A DNA stretch of 54,824 nucleotides from a virus. The DNA lies in the IMG/VR virus record IMGVR_UViG_3300031602_000003, positions 1-54,824 of that record; one strand, 5' to 3'. Under the pieces are notes generated by a model, which saw only the letters and a list, made by a program, of their open reading frames with translations, was not told where the DNA came from and made no database searches. Below, one piece after another: positions 1-5,560 of the stretch (within the stretch, counting starts at the first letter, position 1; each line of letters opens with the position of its first letter). The translations under genes were made by a program, and so were the position numbers.

Positions 1-162
1 AATTAACCCATTATCCTCTATGTCTGTCTCAAAACATACAGTTGGTACTGCGTTTGGGTATCCTGTACCTAATGAGACATTCATGAAGTCCTCTTTATTA
101 TCGGAATCTATGACATGAATGTCAGCACCATAGATAAGCTTCTTTCCTAAGTGAACTGTCAT
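1..162 (-). CDS. N-terminal part of an unidentified early protein (runs off the window)
   Basis: An open frame of 54 codons starts at an ATG at 162, 16 nt after the RNAP1-like stop, and continues past the left edge. It begins MTVHLGKKLIYGADIHVIDS. A GAGAAGGA stretch upstream can serve as ribosome binding site. In N4 the large RNAP subunit gene follows RNAP1, so this could be that gene, but the visible part ends before any polymerase motif. I do not recognise the family. Confidence 0.6.
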   Translation of the reverse strand, partial: MTVHLGKKLIYGADIHVIDSDNKEDFMNVSLGTGYPNAVPTVCFETDIEDNGLI

Positions 163-178
163 TTGATTAGAATCCTTC

Positions 179-1072
179 TCATTTTATTACCTCTCTCTTA
201 GTGAGATTAATTAAGGCTTTCTTATAGCTTGTTGATTGAATGTTTACTTCGTGACCTTGTGAATATACTCTGCCACGTTTATCAAACCTCCAGTTTAGAT
301 AGAAACAATTACCATAATTAATAAGATCACGATACACACGCCTAGAGCTGACTATCATTCTTAAGAAGTTGGTCATCTTTTCTGGTGTATCAATATCTTT
401 CTTAGGCTTTTCCTCTAATTCTAGAGTAGCTCTATCAAGACTCAAGGGTATCTTTGCCAAGATGTTTAACACATCTATGGCTTGGTATTCTTCATGGTGG
501 TTATTTGCACCAAGAATGACACTTTCATCATATGTAAGATAACCCCCTTGAGAGTTATTATTAATAACTTCTGGTTCACAGAGCATAGGTGGAAGAAACT
601 TCATAGAGGCTATCTTTTGAAGAGTTTCATCATCCACCTGTAAACAAGGCTCAATAAGTATGCTCCCTGTTTTACTATTCTTGGCTAAGATAATATTGTA
701 TAAGCCAGCGTCTTTAGACACTGCTAGTATCTCACTAGCTGTCTTAACATTATCCATGACATCAGGGAACTCAAATAGTGTTCCTATGCTCGCCGCTATT
801 GATTGAATAGGTCTTTGCCCAGTCTCACTCAGTATGTTTAATAACAACTCGTTGACTATCTCTTGTACTGGCACAGTACTTCTTAAGTGAGCTACTCTCT
901 TATTCTTACTGGCGTAGTATGGCTTAGTTAGATAAGTAATAATAGCTTTACTAATAGATCTGCTTACATCTTTAAGATCAGAAGCTTCTACCACTTCTCT
1001 TACTAACTTGCGTTTGTTCTTTCTTGAATACGTGTCTTCTATACCTTTTTGTCTATTTCTTGTTACTAACAC
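179..1072 (-). CDS. N4 RNAP1-like small subunit of split T7-type RNA polymerase
   Basis: This 297-aa protein resembles the N-terminal half of a T7-family single-subunit RNA polymerase, as in N4 RNAPII, where gp15 and gp16 together make one enzyme that transcribes middle genes. Near the C-terminus (about residues 258-290) is the block NWRFDKRGRVYSQGHEVN, matching the T7 DWRGR motif that contacts the RNA:DNA hybrid. Palm motifs A, B and C are absent, as expected if they sit on a partner. The start is GTG, chosen because AAGGAG lies 8 nt upstream. The gene stands alone behind a strong terminator (1221-1250) and a GNA-triloop hairpin (1119-1133), suggesting its own early promoter. Family assignment is from motif and context. 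Confidence 0.85.
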   Translation of the reverse strand: MLVTRNRQKGIEDTYSRKNKRKLVREVVEASDLKDVSRSISKAIITYLTKPYYASKNKRVAHLRSTVPVQEIVNELLLNILSETGQRPIQSIAASIGTLFEFPDVMDNVKTASEILAVSKDAGLYNIILAKNSKTGSILIEPCLQVDDETLQKIASMKFLPPMLCEPEVINNNSQGGYLTYDESVILGANNHHEEYQAIDVLNILAKIPLSLDRATLELEEKPKKDIDTPEKMTNFLRMIVSSRRVYRDLINYGNCFYLNWRFDKRGRVYSQGHEVNIQSTSYKKALINLTKREVIK

Positions 1073-1118
1073 AGTGTTTCTCCTTGTATGCTAATGTTAT
1101 GGATATAAGCCAAAAGAC

Positions 1119-1133
1119 CTTGCCGAAGGCAAG
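1119..1133 (-). promoter_or_regulatory. GAA-triloop DNA hairpin, candidate virion-RNAP early promoter for RNAP1
   Basis: The plus strand reads CTTGCC-GAA-GGCAAG, a perfect 6-bp stem with a 3-nt GNA loop closed by C-G. N4 virion RNA polymerase recognises such hairpins on the template strand, and the plus strand is template for the leftward RNAP1 gene. By the N4 rule (loop centre at -11) transcription would start near 1115, 43 nt before the GTG. The core GCCGAAGGC recurs at 5446-5454. A terminator role is less likely because no long U-run follows on the leftward RNA. Confidence 0.55.
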
Positions 1134-1220
1134 CTTTATAAGCTCTCTTGTATTGTTTTTTATACCTTAAAAAACTTAGGTTTTAGAGTTTTAATCACGC
1201 TTATGATTAAACCCATACTT

Positions 1221-1250
1221 AAAAAAGGGAAACCCATTTGGGCTTCCCTT
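1221..1250 (-). terminator. Rho-independent terminator after the 93-aa early gene
   Basis: Read leftward, an 11-bp stem (AAGGGAAGCCC / GGGTTTCCCTT, one G-T pair) with an AAAT loop is followed by six T. It lies 20 nt beyond the stop at 1271 and insulates that gene from RNAP1. Confidence 0.92.
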
Positions 1251-1270
1251 CTTAAATTGCTTTTGGTAAT

Positions 1271-1552
1271 TTATGCTACCAAGCGGGCACGTTTCTTGCC
1301 TGCTTTGAAATCATTGAATACACCTTTCAATGTGATTTCTAGATTTGGATTGATGCGAAGTGCATCAATTAAATCATTGAGATCGCTAAACTCTTCTCCT
1401 TTAGCGAGCTCTTCATACGCAAGAGGGATTCCCCCGATGCGTATAGACCGGCCGTCTAGGTCGGTGAAATTAATATTGTAGAAACCTTGAGTTTCTGCAT
1501 ATTCTTTTCCAGTTGTAGTTTCTACAACTGACACACTTTTATTTGTTCCCAT
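1271..1552 (-). CDS. Early protein of unknown function, 93 aa
   Basis: I do not recognise this protein. It is soluble, acidic in the middle and basic at the end (KAGKKRARLVA), which could contact nucleic acid. The ATG at 1552 has GAAAGGA about 8 nt upstream. It is preceded by a hairpin-rich non-coding stretch (1560-1856) and followed at once by a strong terminator, so it is probably a separate transcription unit or the end of the micro-protein operon. Confidence 0.75.
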   Translation of the reverse strand: MGTNKSVSVVETTTGKEYAETQGFYNINFTDLDGRSIRIGGIPLAYEELAKGEEFSDLNDLIDALRINPNLEITLKGVFNDFKAGKKRARLVA

Positions 1553-1559
1553 AATTATA

Positions 1560-1856
1560 TCCTTTCAGGATTTGTTGGGGATAAATACCACACCTCTTGG
1601 TGTGGGTGCTGGCGAATGCCATGCGCTAATAGCCAACCTCGTTGGCTGGGCGAACAGTAGTGAGCTCTCTTACTTGTGTAGAAGCAGAGCAATAGGCTCT
1701 GCGTCCACTTAAACAAACAAAACTTACTATGTGTTGTTTTGCTTCTTTTACAAAAGAAGCGCACAAGAGATTTGCTTGAGTACCTATCCAGTGGCCTATC
1801 GCCGGGTATTCGGCGAGAGGACACAAGGCAGGTACGATATGCTTATAGGTCAACAC
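1560..1856 (-). other. Hairpin-dense non-coding leader
   Basis: About 300 bp hold five perfect inverted repeats: 1588-1605 (CCACACC, 4-nt loop), 1631-1647 (AGCCAAC, 3-nt loop), 1684-1702 (GCAGAGC, 5-nt loop), 1741-1760 (GCTTCTTTT, 2-nt spacer) and 1798-1815 (TCGCCG-type stem, 6-nt loop). An open frame crossing it starts with GTG, has no convincing ribosome binding site and consists largely of hairpin arms, so I treat the stretch as structured non-coding DNA or RNA. No tRNA cloverleaf was found. Confidence 0.5.
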
Positions 1857-1931
1857 TTATGACCTATGTCTGTAAACAAGCAATATACTTAAGACAAGTA
1901 TAACAACTATTACTATTAGTGGCTCAGCCAT
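1857..1931 (-). CDS. 24-aa single-span membrane micro-protein
   Basis: The frame ATG(1931) to TAA encodes MAEPLIVIVVILVLSILLVY followed by RHRS: one hydrophobic helix with a short basic tail. AAAGGAAC lies 6 nt upstream of the ATG. It is the last of a chain of tightly spaced small genes starting at 3086. Function unknown. Confidence 0.6.
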   Translation of the reverse strand: MAEPLIVIVVILVLSILLVYRHRS

Positions 1932-1952
1932 AATAGTTCCTTTCATATATGT

Positions 1953-2066
1953 TTATATGTCAAAGTGAATGGCAAGCCATACACCGACTATGATTACGAG
2001 AGCGATAGATACTGCGACAGCACACATGATGTAGTCGCCGATTGACATTGGATCTAGTTCGATCAT
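1953..2066 (-). CDS. 37-aa single-span membrane micro-protein
   Basis: Begins MIELDPMSIGDYIM, then one hydrophobic helix (about residues 14-34), ending HFDI. AAGGA lies 8 nt before the ATG, and the start overlaps the stop of the upstream gene by 4 nt, so translation is probably coupled. Function unknown. Confidence 0.65.
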   Translation of the reverse strand: MIELDPMSIGDYIMCAVAVSIALVIIVGVWLAIHFDI

Positions 2067-2428
2067 GTTATTTTCCTTAGTTGTAGAACACTCCAGATGA
2101 AGGCTTCAAGCTGAGCTACTTCAGCTTTGCTCATCTTCCTAGGAGTGCACTCTTGGTTACCATTATTATTAGGAATCATATATGTATCTCCGTCATGCTC
2201 GAATAGGGCTTCGAACATAGCATCTATAGACATATGCATGGCCTTGAGTAAATCAGGGCTAGTGGTTGGTGCTATACGATGATCTACTGCTATTAGATAC
2301 ATGAAGATTGTTTCCAGATTACTCTGGGAACACCACTTGTATCTGAGCATTATTAAGCTCCACATTAGATTAGGGAACCACCAAAGGCGTTGAAGCCAAT
2401 TGGCGTCTATCATTTTATTGATTACCAT
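2063..2428 (-). CDS. Early protein of unknown function, 121 aa
   Basis: The start is set at the ATG at 2428 because a consensus AGGAGGT lies 5 nt upstream; an open frame extends further but without a ribosome site. The N-terminal third is rich in tryptophan (DANWLQRLWWFPNLMWSL); the C-terminal part is acidic to helical. It overlaps the genes on both sides by a few bases. No family recognised. Confidence 0.75.
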   Translation of the reverse strand: MVINKMIDANWLQRLWWFPNLMWSLIMLRYKWCSQSNLETIFMYLIAVDHRIAPTTSPDLLKAMHMSIDAMFEALFEHDGDTYMIPNNNGNQECTPRKMSKAEVAQLEAFIWSVLQLRKIT

Positions 2429-2544
2429 AAGTAACCTCCTGTTGTTAGTAAATGTACTCCAATGAATACATTTGTTAATGTTGCAATTACGACAGCGAGT
2501 ATGTAGCACCGAGTGGCTACATACTCTATTTGTTTATCAGTCAT
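2422..2544 (-). CDS. 40-aa single-span membrane micro-protein
   Basis: Begins MTDKQIEYVATRCYILAVVI, with a hydrophobic helix at residues 13-34, and ends GGYLW. AGGGGA lies 6 nt before the ATG. It sits between a zinc-ribbon gene and the 121-aa gene and overlaps the latter start by 7 nt. Function unknown. Confidence 0.65.
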   Translation of the reverse strand: MTDKQIEYVATRCYILAVVIATLTNVFIGVHLLTTGGYLW

Positions 2545-2547
2545 GAG

Positions 2548-2793
2548 TTATCCCCTAAATGACATGGGAGCAGGATCGAATACTAATGTATCCTCAACCA
2601 TTTCCCTATGTTCCTCATGCCTTAGTAAGGTTTTAAGCTCGTTGACACTACACTTATTGTCTGGGCAAGCCCAGCCATTTCGACTAGTGGATTGAATGAC
2701 CCCAGACACAAACTCTGAGATACATTCACAATAACCGCAGAGCTCACACATAGATGTATGCTCCCTGCAGTGGCTACATTTAATTTGAGCCAT
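2548..2793 (-). CDS. Zinc-ribbon-type small early protein, 81 aa
   Basis: Begins MAQIKCSHCREHTSMCELCG, with CxxC pairs at residues 6/9 and 16/19 and further cysteines (CEC at about 22-24, then WACPDNKC), enough for one or two zinc sites. GAGGAG precedes the ATG. It is the third of three consecutive small CxxC proteins. Such proteins in phage early regions often bind host factors or nucleic acid, but here that is inference. Confidence 0.75.
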   Translation of the reverse strand: MAQIKCSHCREHTSMCELCGYCECISEFVSGVIQSTSRNGWACPDNKCSVNELKTLLRHEEHREMVEDTLVFDPAPMSFRG

Positions 2794-2941
2794 TATAGTT
2801 CTCCTCTTTGAGGTTACATAATACTACGTCAGCATCACATTCAGTATCATTTGATACTTCTGCATACTCACAATGAAGTGGTTGAGTATACCCGTCACCG
2901 AGTAATGAACCACCACAACTTTCACATATATATTCAATCAT
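2780..2941 (-). CDS. Zinc-ribbon-like micro-protein, 53 aa
   Basis: Begins MIEYICESCGGSLLGDGYTQ; CxxC at residues 6/9 and cysteines at 24, 35 and 42 could bind zinc. The ATG overlaps the end of the upstream gene and the stop overlaps the next start by 14 nt. GGGAG lies upstream. Confidence 0.7.
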   Translation of the reverse strand: MIEYICESCGGSLLGDGYTQPLHCEYAEVSNDTECDADVVLCNLKEENYNGSN

Positions 2942-3086
2942 GATGGATTCTCCCATTAACGAACTCTTCTTGTTCTTTATAATAAAGTTCCATATCAGCT
3001 TGACGCTCGGTATGGCATTCTAAGCAAACAACCTCTTCTTCAATAAGAAGCTCATTGTTGCAATCATCACATTTACGTATTGTCAT
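2934..3086 (-). CDS. Zinc-ribbon micro-protein, 50 aa
   Basis: Begins MTIRKCDDCNNELLIEEEVV; two CxxC knuckles (residues 6/9 and 21/24, followed by His25) form a textbook four-cysteine zinc ribbon. The ATG at 3086 has AGGAG 7 nt upstream. It is the first gene of a run of seven small overlapping genes ending at 1857. Preceded by a TTAT-loop hairpin (3119-3136). Confidence 0.75.
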   Translation of the reverse strand: MTIRKCDDCNNELLIEEEVVCLECHTERQADMELYYKEQEEFVNGRIHHD

Positions 3087-3118
3087 ATTAATTCTCCTAT
3101 TATGACAGTTGTACTGTA

Positions 3119-3136
3119 GGCGACATTATTGCCGCC
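3119..3136 (-). promoter_or_regulatory. TTAT-loop hairpin upstream of the micro-protein operon
   Basis: GGCGACA-TTAT-TGCCGCC: a 7-bp stem with one A-C mismatch, 33 nt before the ATG at 3086. Two other hairpins with the same loop sit 27 and 31 nt before the starts of the next genes upstream (4189-4210, 3719-3742). No T-run follows, so it is not a classical terminator. Confidence 0.45.
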
Positions 3137-3148
3137 CACTAGTTATAC

Positions 3149-3688
3149 TTATCTTATGTTTGGACGATACACATTAGGCATAATCCAACCAGCACTGCCT
3201 GCACATTCTCTTTGTGAACGTGGAGATTTTGTAGCTTTATACTGATAAGGAGTAGCAAGCTCCTCGTGCTCGATTTCAGTAAGCTCCTCAGAAGAGATAA
3301 CGACACCTTCCCAAAGGTCTTCGCTAGATATAGTATCACGAAGTGATACCTCTTCCTGATGCTCCTCACAGGCGTGCATATCATTGAGCAACGCAATACG
3401 TTGCGGACAATCATGCGCCCACACTACATTGCGTGATGCCATAGACACGATAGTGCCTTTGGCTGTCACGAAGTACTTCTGGTTATCATAGCTACCAATA
3501 AAGCATTTACGTAATGCAGTTTGTTGAAGATGACCAGTACTAACAAGTTTATTCTTGTTAGAACCTTTCAAAGTAGGATTGATAAGACAAGTCTTCTCTT
3601 TGCTTACATCTACAGCTAAGTAAAGAGCTGATGGTGAATTCTTAGTACCAAAGCGAACCCAGTCGCCACTAACGATAGTATTTGTCAT
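3149..3688 (-). CDS. Early protein of unknown function, 179 aa
   Basis: No family recognised. The N-terminal half looks like a beta-rich fold (GDWVRFGTKNSPSALYLAVD); residues about 110-150 are strongly acidic (EEHQEEVSLRD, SSEELTEIEHEE); the C-terminus is basic. The ATG at 3688 has AGGAGAT 6 nt upstream. A GGA-triloop hairpin and a TTAT-loop hairpin lie just upstream. Confidence 0.75.
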   Translation of the reverse strand: MTNTIVSGDWVRFGTKNSPSALYLAVDVSKEKTCLINPTLKGSNKNKLVSTGHLQQTALRKCFIGSYDNQKYFVTAKGTIVSMASRNVVWAHDCPQRIALLNDMHACEEHQEEVSLRDTISSEDLWEGVVISSEELTEIEHEELATPYQYKATKSPRSQRECAGSAGWIMPNVYRPNIR

Positions 3689-3718
3689 AATTTATCTCCT
3701 ATATATGACATTGATGTT

Positions 3719-3742
3719 GAGTATCATTATTGATATTCAACA
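3719..3742 (-). promoter_or_regulatory. TTAT-loop hairpin upstream of the 179-aa gene
   Basis: TTGAGTATCA-TTAT-TGATATTCAA forms a 10-bp stem with one G-T pair, 31 nt before the ATG at 3688. If the GGA hairpin at 3746-3760 is a virion-polymerase promoter, its predicted start (about 3742) would place this hairpin at the extreme 5' end of the mRNA. Confidence 0.45.
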
Positions 3743-3745
3743 GAC

Positions 3746-3760
3746 GGCACAGGATGTGCC
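3746..3760 (-). promoter_or_regulatory. GGA-triloop DNA hairpin, candidate virion-RNAP promoter
   Basis: GGCACA-GGA-TGTGCC on the plus (template) strand: a 6-bp stem with the same GGA loop as the N4 P2 promoter hairpin. The closing pair here is A-T rather than C-G. It lies between the stop at 3767 and the start at 3688. Confidence 0.45.
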
Positions 3761-3766
3761 TTGGTA

Positions 3767-4162
3767 TTAATTACTTAACATAACCTCTAGGTCAGTCTGA
3801 ACAGACGTACCTAGGTCTGTAAACATAATACCATGTTTATAGACGAAGTGTTCCGCTGTAGGTTGTTCAGCATTGTCTTGGACAAATGCATCGAACATCC
3901 AGCGAAGAGCCGTAGAGTAGTCACCAGCGCCCGATTGGGTCACTTGTGATATGAGACTCATGAAACGAGCATCAAGCACTTTCAGTGCCTCTTCCTCTTG
4001 CGCTCTGAGTACTTCTCCTTCTGCTTGAAGGATAAGCATATCATCAAGAAACTGTTCTTCAGTTTCTGGCACACAATGCCTTGGTTTAAAGCCATGTATA
4101 TCTTTATATACATTTATGAAACACTCTTGCGAAGCAACGGATATTGGTGTTTGATTAGTCAT
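3767..4162 (-). CDS. Early protein of unknown function, 131 aa
   Basis: No family recognised. It is acidic, with a predicted long helix rich in E, A and Q (about residues 48-75). The ATG at 4162 has AGGAGA 7 nt upstream. Four hairpins lie between this start and the terminator at 4346-4388, so regulation at the DNA or RNA level is likely. Confidence 0.75.
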   Translation of the reverse strand: MTNQTPISVASQECFINVYKDIHGFKPRHCVPETEEQFLDDMLILQAEGEVLRAQEEEALKVLDARFMSLISQVTQSGAGDYSTALRWMFDAFVQDNAEQPTAEHFVYKHGIMFTDLGTSVQTDLEVMLSN

Positions 4163-4188
4163 GATATTCTCCTATGAATGACTATTAC

Positions 4189-4210
4189 TTTCTTGGATTA
4201 TTCCAAGAAA
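4189..4210 (-). promoter_or_regulatory. TTAT-loop hairpin upstream of the 131-aa gene
   Basis: TTTCTTGGA-TTAT-TCCAAGAAA: a perfect 9-bp stem, 27 nt before the ATG at 4162. Same loop and similar spacing as 3719-3742 and 3119-3136. A second hairpin, GTAAAGC-TAAA-GCTTTAC, lies at 4222-4239. Confidence 0.45.
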
Positions 4211-4274
4211 AGAAATGAAGAGTAAAGCTAAAGCTTTACACTTACCTCTACCCCCAACTCGTTGGGCCCTTAGT

Positions 4275-4328
4275 ATAAGATAGAGCGTGTGTAGTGGGTG
4301 CTTACCCACTATATACGTGCTCTCTTAT
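4275..4328. repeat. Long imperfect inverted repeat (25-nt arms, 4-nt loop)
   Basis: The arms 4275-4299 and 4304-4328 match at 20 of 25 positions with two more G-T pairs; the inner 8 bp (TAGTGGGT/ACCCACTA) are perfect. It sits in the untranslated gap between the terminator at 4346 and the gene starting at 4162, next to a CCCAAC-TC-GTTGGG hairpin (4253-4266). Confidence 0.6.
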
Positions 4329-4345
4329 AATGTGTGTGAGTGTGT

Positions 4346-4388
4346 AAAAAAAAAGGTACACTATATGCATCTTAGCATATAGGGTACC
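4346..4388 (-). terminator. Rho-independent terminator after the first early gene
   Basis: Read leftward, a 14-bp stem with one mismatch (GGTAC and CTATATGC arms, 6-nt loop) is followed by nine T. It begins 10 nt after the stop at 4398. Downstream early genes therefore need read-through or their own promoters. Confidence 0.92.
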
Positions 4389-4397
4389 TTTAGGGTT

Positions 4398-4661
4398 CTA
4401 TTCCTCTTTGGGAATAGGTTCCTTTGGAGCTTCAATTGCATCCACTTGATGCATATTGTTTAGCTCCGCCAGAGAGACCTGGCTCCACTTGGAGACATGT
4501 TGATCTGTCGTATCAACGACATTGTAGACGAGATCGCACATCTTCTGTGCGATGTTGGCTACAGACTTGTCGTTGGTAATGAGGATACCGCAGACGGCCT
4601 CTATGCCTTCTGTGGTAGCCGAGGAGATCGAGCTGATTGGAGCGAAGAGCTTATTAGTCAT
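4398..4661 (-). CDS. First early gene, unknown function, 87 aa
   Basis: The start is set at the ATG at 4661 (MTNKLFAPISSISSATTEGI) because AAGGA lies 7 nt upstream; an upstream in-frame extension lacks a ribosome site. The protein is helical and ends acidic and proline-containing (APKEPIPKEE). It is the first gene leftward of the 900-bp regulatory region. No family recognised. Confidence 0.7.
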   Translation of the reverse strand: MTNKLFAPISSISSATTEGIEAVCGILITNDKSVANIAQKMCDLVYNVVDTTDQHVSKWSQVSLAELNNMHQVDAIEAPKEPIPKEE

Positions 4662-4688
4662 GTTGAATTCCTTTATGAGACATGGCGT

Positions 4689-4705
4689 GAGCACGGAGTG
4701 ATCAC
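4689..4705 (-). promoter_or_regulatory. GGA-triloop DNA hairpin, candidate virion-RNAP promoter for the first early gene
   Basis: TGA-G-CAC-GGA-GTG-A-TCA on the plus (template) strand: a CAC/GTG inner stem with a C-GGA-G loop, one G-A mismatch, then an outer TGA/TCA stem. The predicted start, 11 nt left of the loop centre, is about 4685, giving a 24-nt leader with AAGGA. Confidence 0.45.
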
Positions 4706-4715
4706 TTGCCTAGGC

Positions 4716-4731
4716 AGCCAACTCGTTGGCT
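4716..4731. repeat. AGCCAAC..GTTGGCT hairpin, one of three related copies
   Basis: AGCCAAC-TC-GTTGGCT. A near-identical hairpin with CTC between the arms lies at 1631-1647 and a shorter one (CCCAAC-TC-GTTGGG) at 4253-4266. All three are in leftward early intergenic regions. Confidence 0.6.
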
Positions 4732-5193
4732 AGCTGTGTAGACGAACAGATAAATCCCCTCTTAGGGGGGGTTAGCTGTGAGTACTAGTCATGTATATAC
4801 TGTACTGACTTCGTATCTAAATTTTATTTTTCTGGAAAATGCTGATTTGTAAAAAAATTCTCATAAAAAAAAATATTGTGAATTTGTATAGAGCCACTAA
4901 CCATGCCACTATTTGTTGTTGTGAAGGGCGGGGTTAGTAAGTCTTGATGGATTTCTTATGCCACTATTAATAGACGCTCCTATATAGAGTTACTCTTGCC
5001 CCGCTGCGCGGCGCACCGTAATCTAATAGTCGCTACTTATAATAGGGGGTGTGGTTTGGGGTTGTTGTTGTAAGCGATCGCCGTTGTACGATGAACGAGT
5101 GCCCGCAGCGAAGCGAAGGTGCCGAGTGAGGGAAGTGCACAAGGTGAGAGCGTTTATTTGTATTGGTTTGTATTGTTTTGTATGGGTCTCTAT

Positions 5194-5265
5194 AAAACGC
5201 CCCTCCGGTGGTGAACTGCGCGAGTTACCAGCAGAGGGGGTTCCAGATCTTTAGGAGCACGATCG
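5194..5265 (-). ncRNA. Candidate short early RNA (promoter to hairpin with T-run)
   Basis: Starting about 7 nt beyond the -10 element at 5272-5277, the leftward transcript runs about 70 nt into a hairpin: outer stem CCCCTC/GAGGGG (5200-5205 and 5234-5239), inner stem GGTAACT/AGTTcACC with one bulge, then CG and TTTT at 5197-5194. This could be a small RNA or an attenuated leader. The U-run is short, so read-through is possible. Confidence 0.35.
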
Positions 5266-5271
5266 GAGGGA

Positions 5272-5299
5272 AGTATAGCAGAATATATAGGTTTGTCAA
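5272..5299 (-). promoter_or_regulatory. Near-consensus sigma70 promoter firing leftward
   Basis: Read leftward: TTGACA (perfect -35), 16-bp spacer, TGCTATACT (extended -10, with TATACT matching 5 of 6). It is the best host-type promoter I saw in the window. It points at the early genes, first across a hairpin at 5200-5239. N4 itself relies on virion RNA polymerase for early genes, so a strong host promoter here is notable. Confidence 0.7.
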
Positions 5300-5342
5300 A
5301 AAGAGGGAGTTATTCAGGAGTATGCAGTAGGGAAGTCGCCAT

Positions 5343-5371
5343 GTTATTGAGCGGCGGAGCCGGGAAATAAC
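5343..5371 (-). promoter_or_regulatory. GGA-triloop bipartite hairpin, best candidate virion-RNAP promoter
   Basis: Outer stem GTTATT/AATAAC, purine internal loop GAG/GGA, inner stem CGGC-GGA-GCCG on the plus strand. The loop and closing pair equal the N4 P2 core GCGGAGC apart from context, including a G at the -8 position. The plus strand is template for leftward early genes, so strand and direction agree with the N4 mechanism. Confidence 0.6.
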
Positions 5372-5438
5372 ACTGGATACTTTTCTACAAGCAACGAGTG
5401 TTTAGGAGGAGAAAACCATAGATCGAGAATGGTCGAAT

Positions 5439-5461
5439 GCTAGACGCCGAAGGCGGATAGC
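5439..5461 (-). promoter_or_regulatory. GAA-triloop bipartite hairpin, candidate virion-RNAP promoter
   Basis: Outer stem GCTA/TAGC, tandem G-A mismatches, inner stem CGCC-GAA-GGCG on the plus strand. It has the same architecture as 5343-5371 and shares the 9-mer GCCGAAGGC with the hairpin before RNAP1 (1122-1130). Confidence 0.55.
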
Positions 5462-5490
5462 GGTCTCTTATATTACTTAGTCTTATATAG

Positions 5491-5560
5491 GGTGCACCCA
5501 CGTGCACCCATGTGGGGTGCATTATACTGCACCTCTATAGACGTGCACTCACGTGCACCT
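5491..5560. repeat. GTGCAC repeat cluster (iteron-like)
   Basis: The palindrome GTGCAC occurs at 5492, 5502, 5543 and 5553: two pairs, each 10 bp apart, the pairs 51 bp apart, with related GGTGCA and TGCACC half copies at 5516 and 5527. A TGCACCC-ATGTG-GGGTGCA hairpin spans 5503-5521. Helical phasing suggests binding of a dimeric protein. The cluster lies just upstream of the rightward late block. Confidence 0.65.

Noticed and set aside
1-162. Large subunit of the split RNA polymerase (RNAP2)
   Set aside because: Right position, but no polymerase motif in the visible 54 codons, so no product is assigned.
1631-1647. N4-type promoter hairpin with CTC loop
   Set aside because: The 7-bp stem and 3-nt loop fit, but the loop is not GNA on the template strand; kept as a repeat family instead.
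1626-1856. 76-codon leftward frame across the hairpin-rich leader
   Set aside because: GTG start, no clear Shine-Dalgarno, and most of its codons fall in inverted-repeat arms.
1795-1860. Possible tRNA from stacked stems
   Set aside because: No T-loop GTTCGA-type motif and no complete cloverleaf could be drawn.
5108-5114. GCGAAGC mini-hairpin as another early promoter
   Set aside because: The stem is only 2 bp and flanking bases do not extend it.
5051-5254. 67-codon rightward frame in the divergent region
   Set aside because: GTG start, no ribosome binding site, composition unlike neighbours, and it overlaps the candidate promoter and hairpin region.
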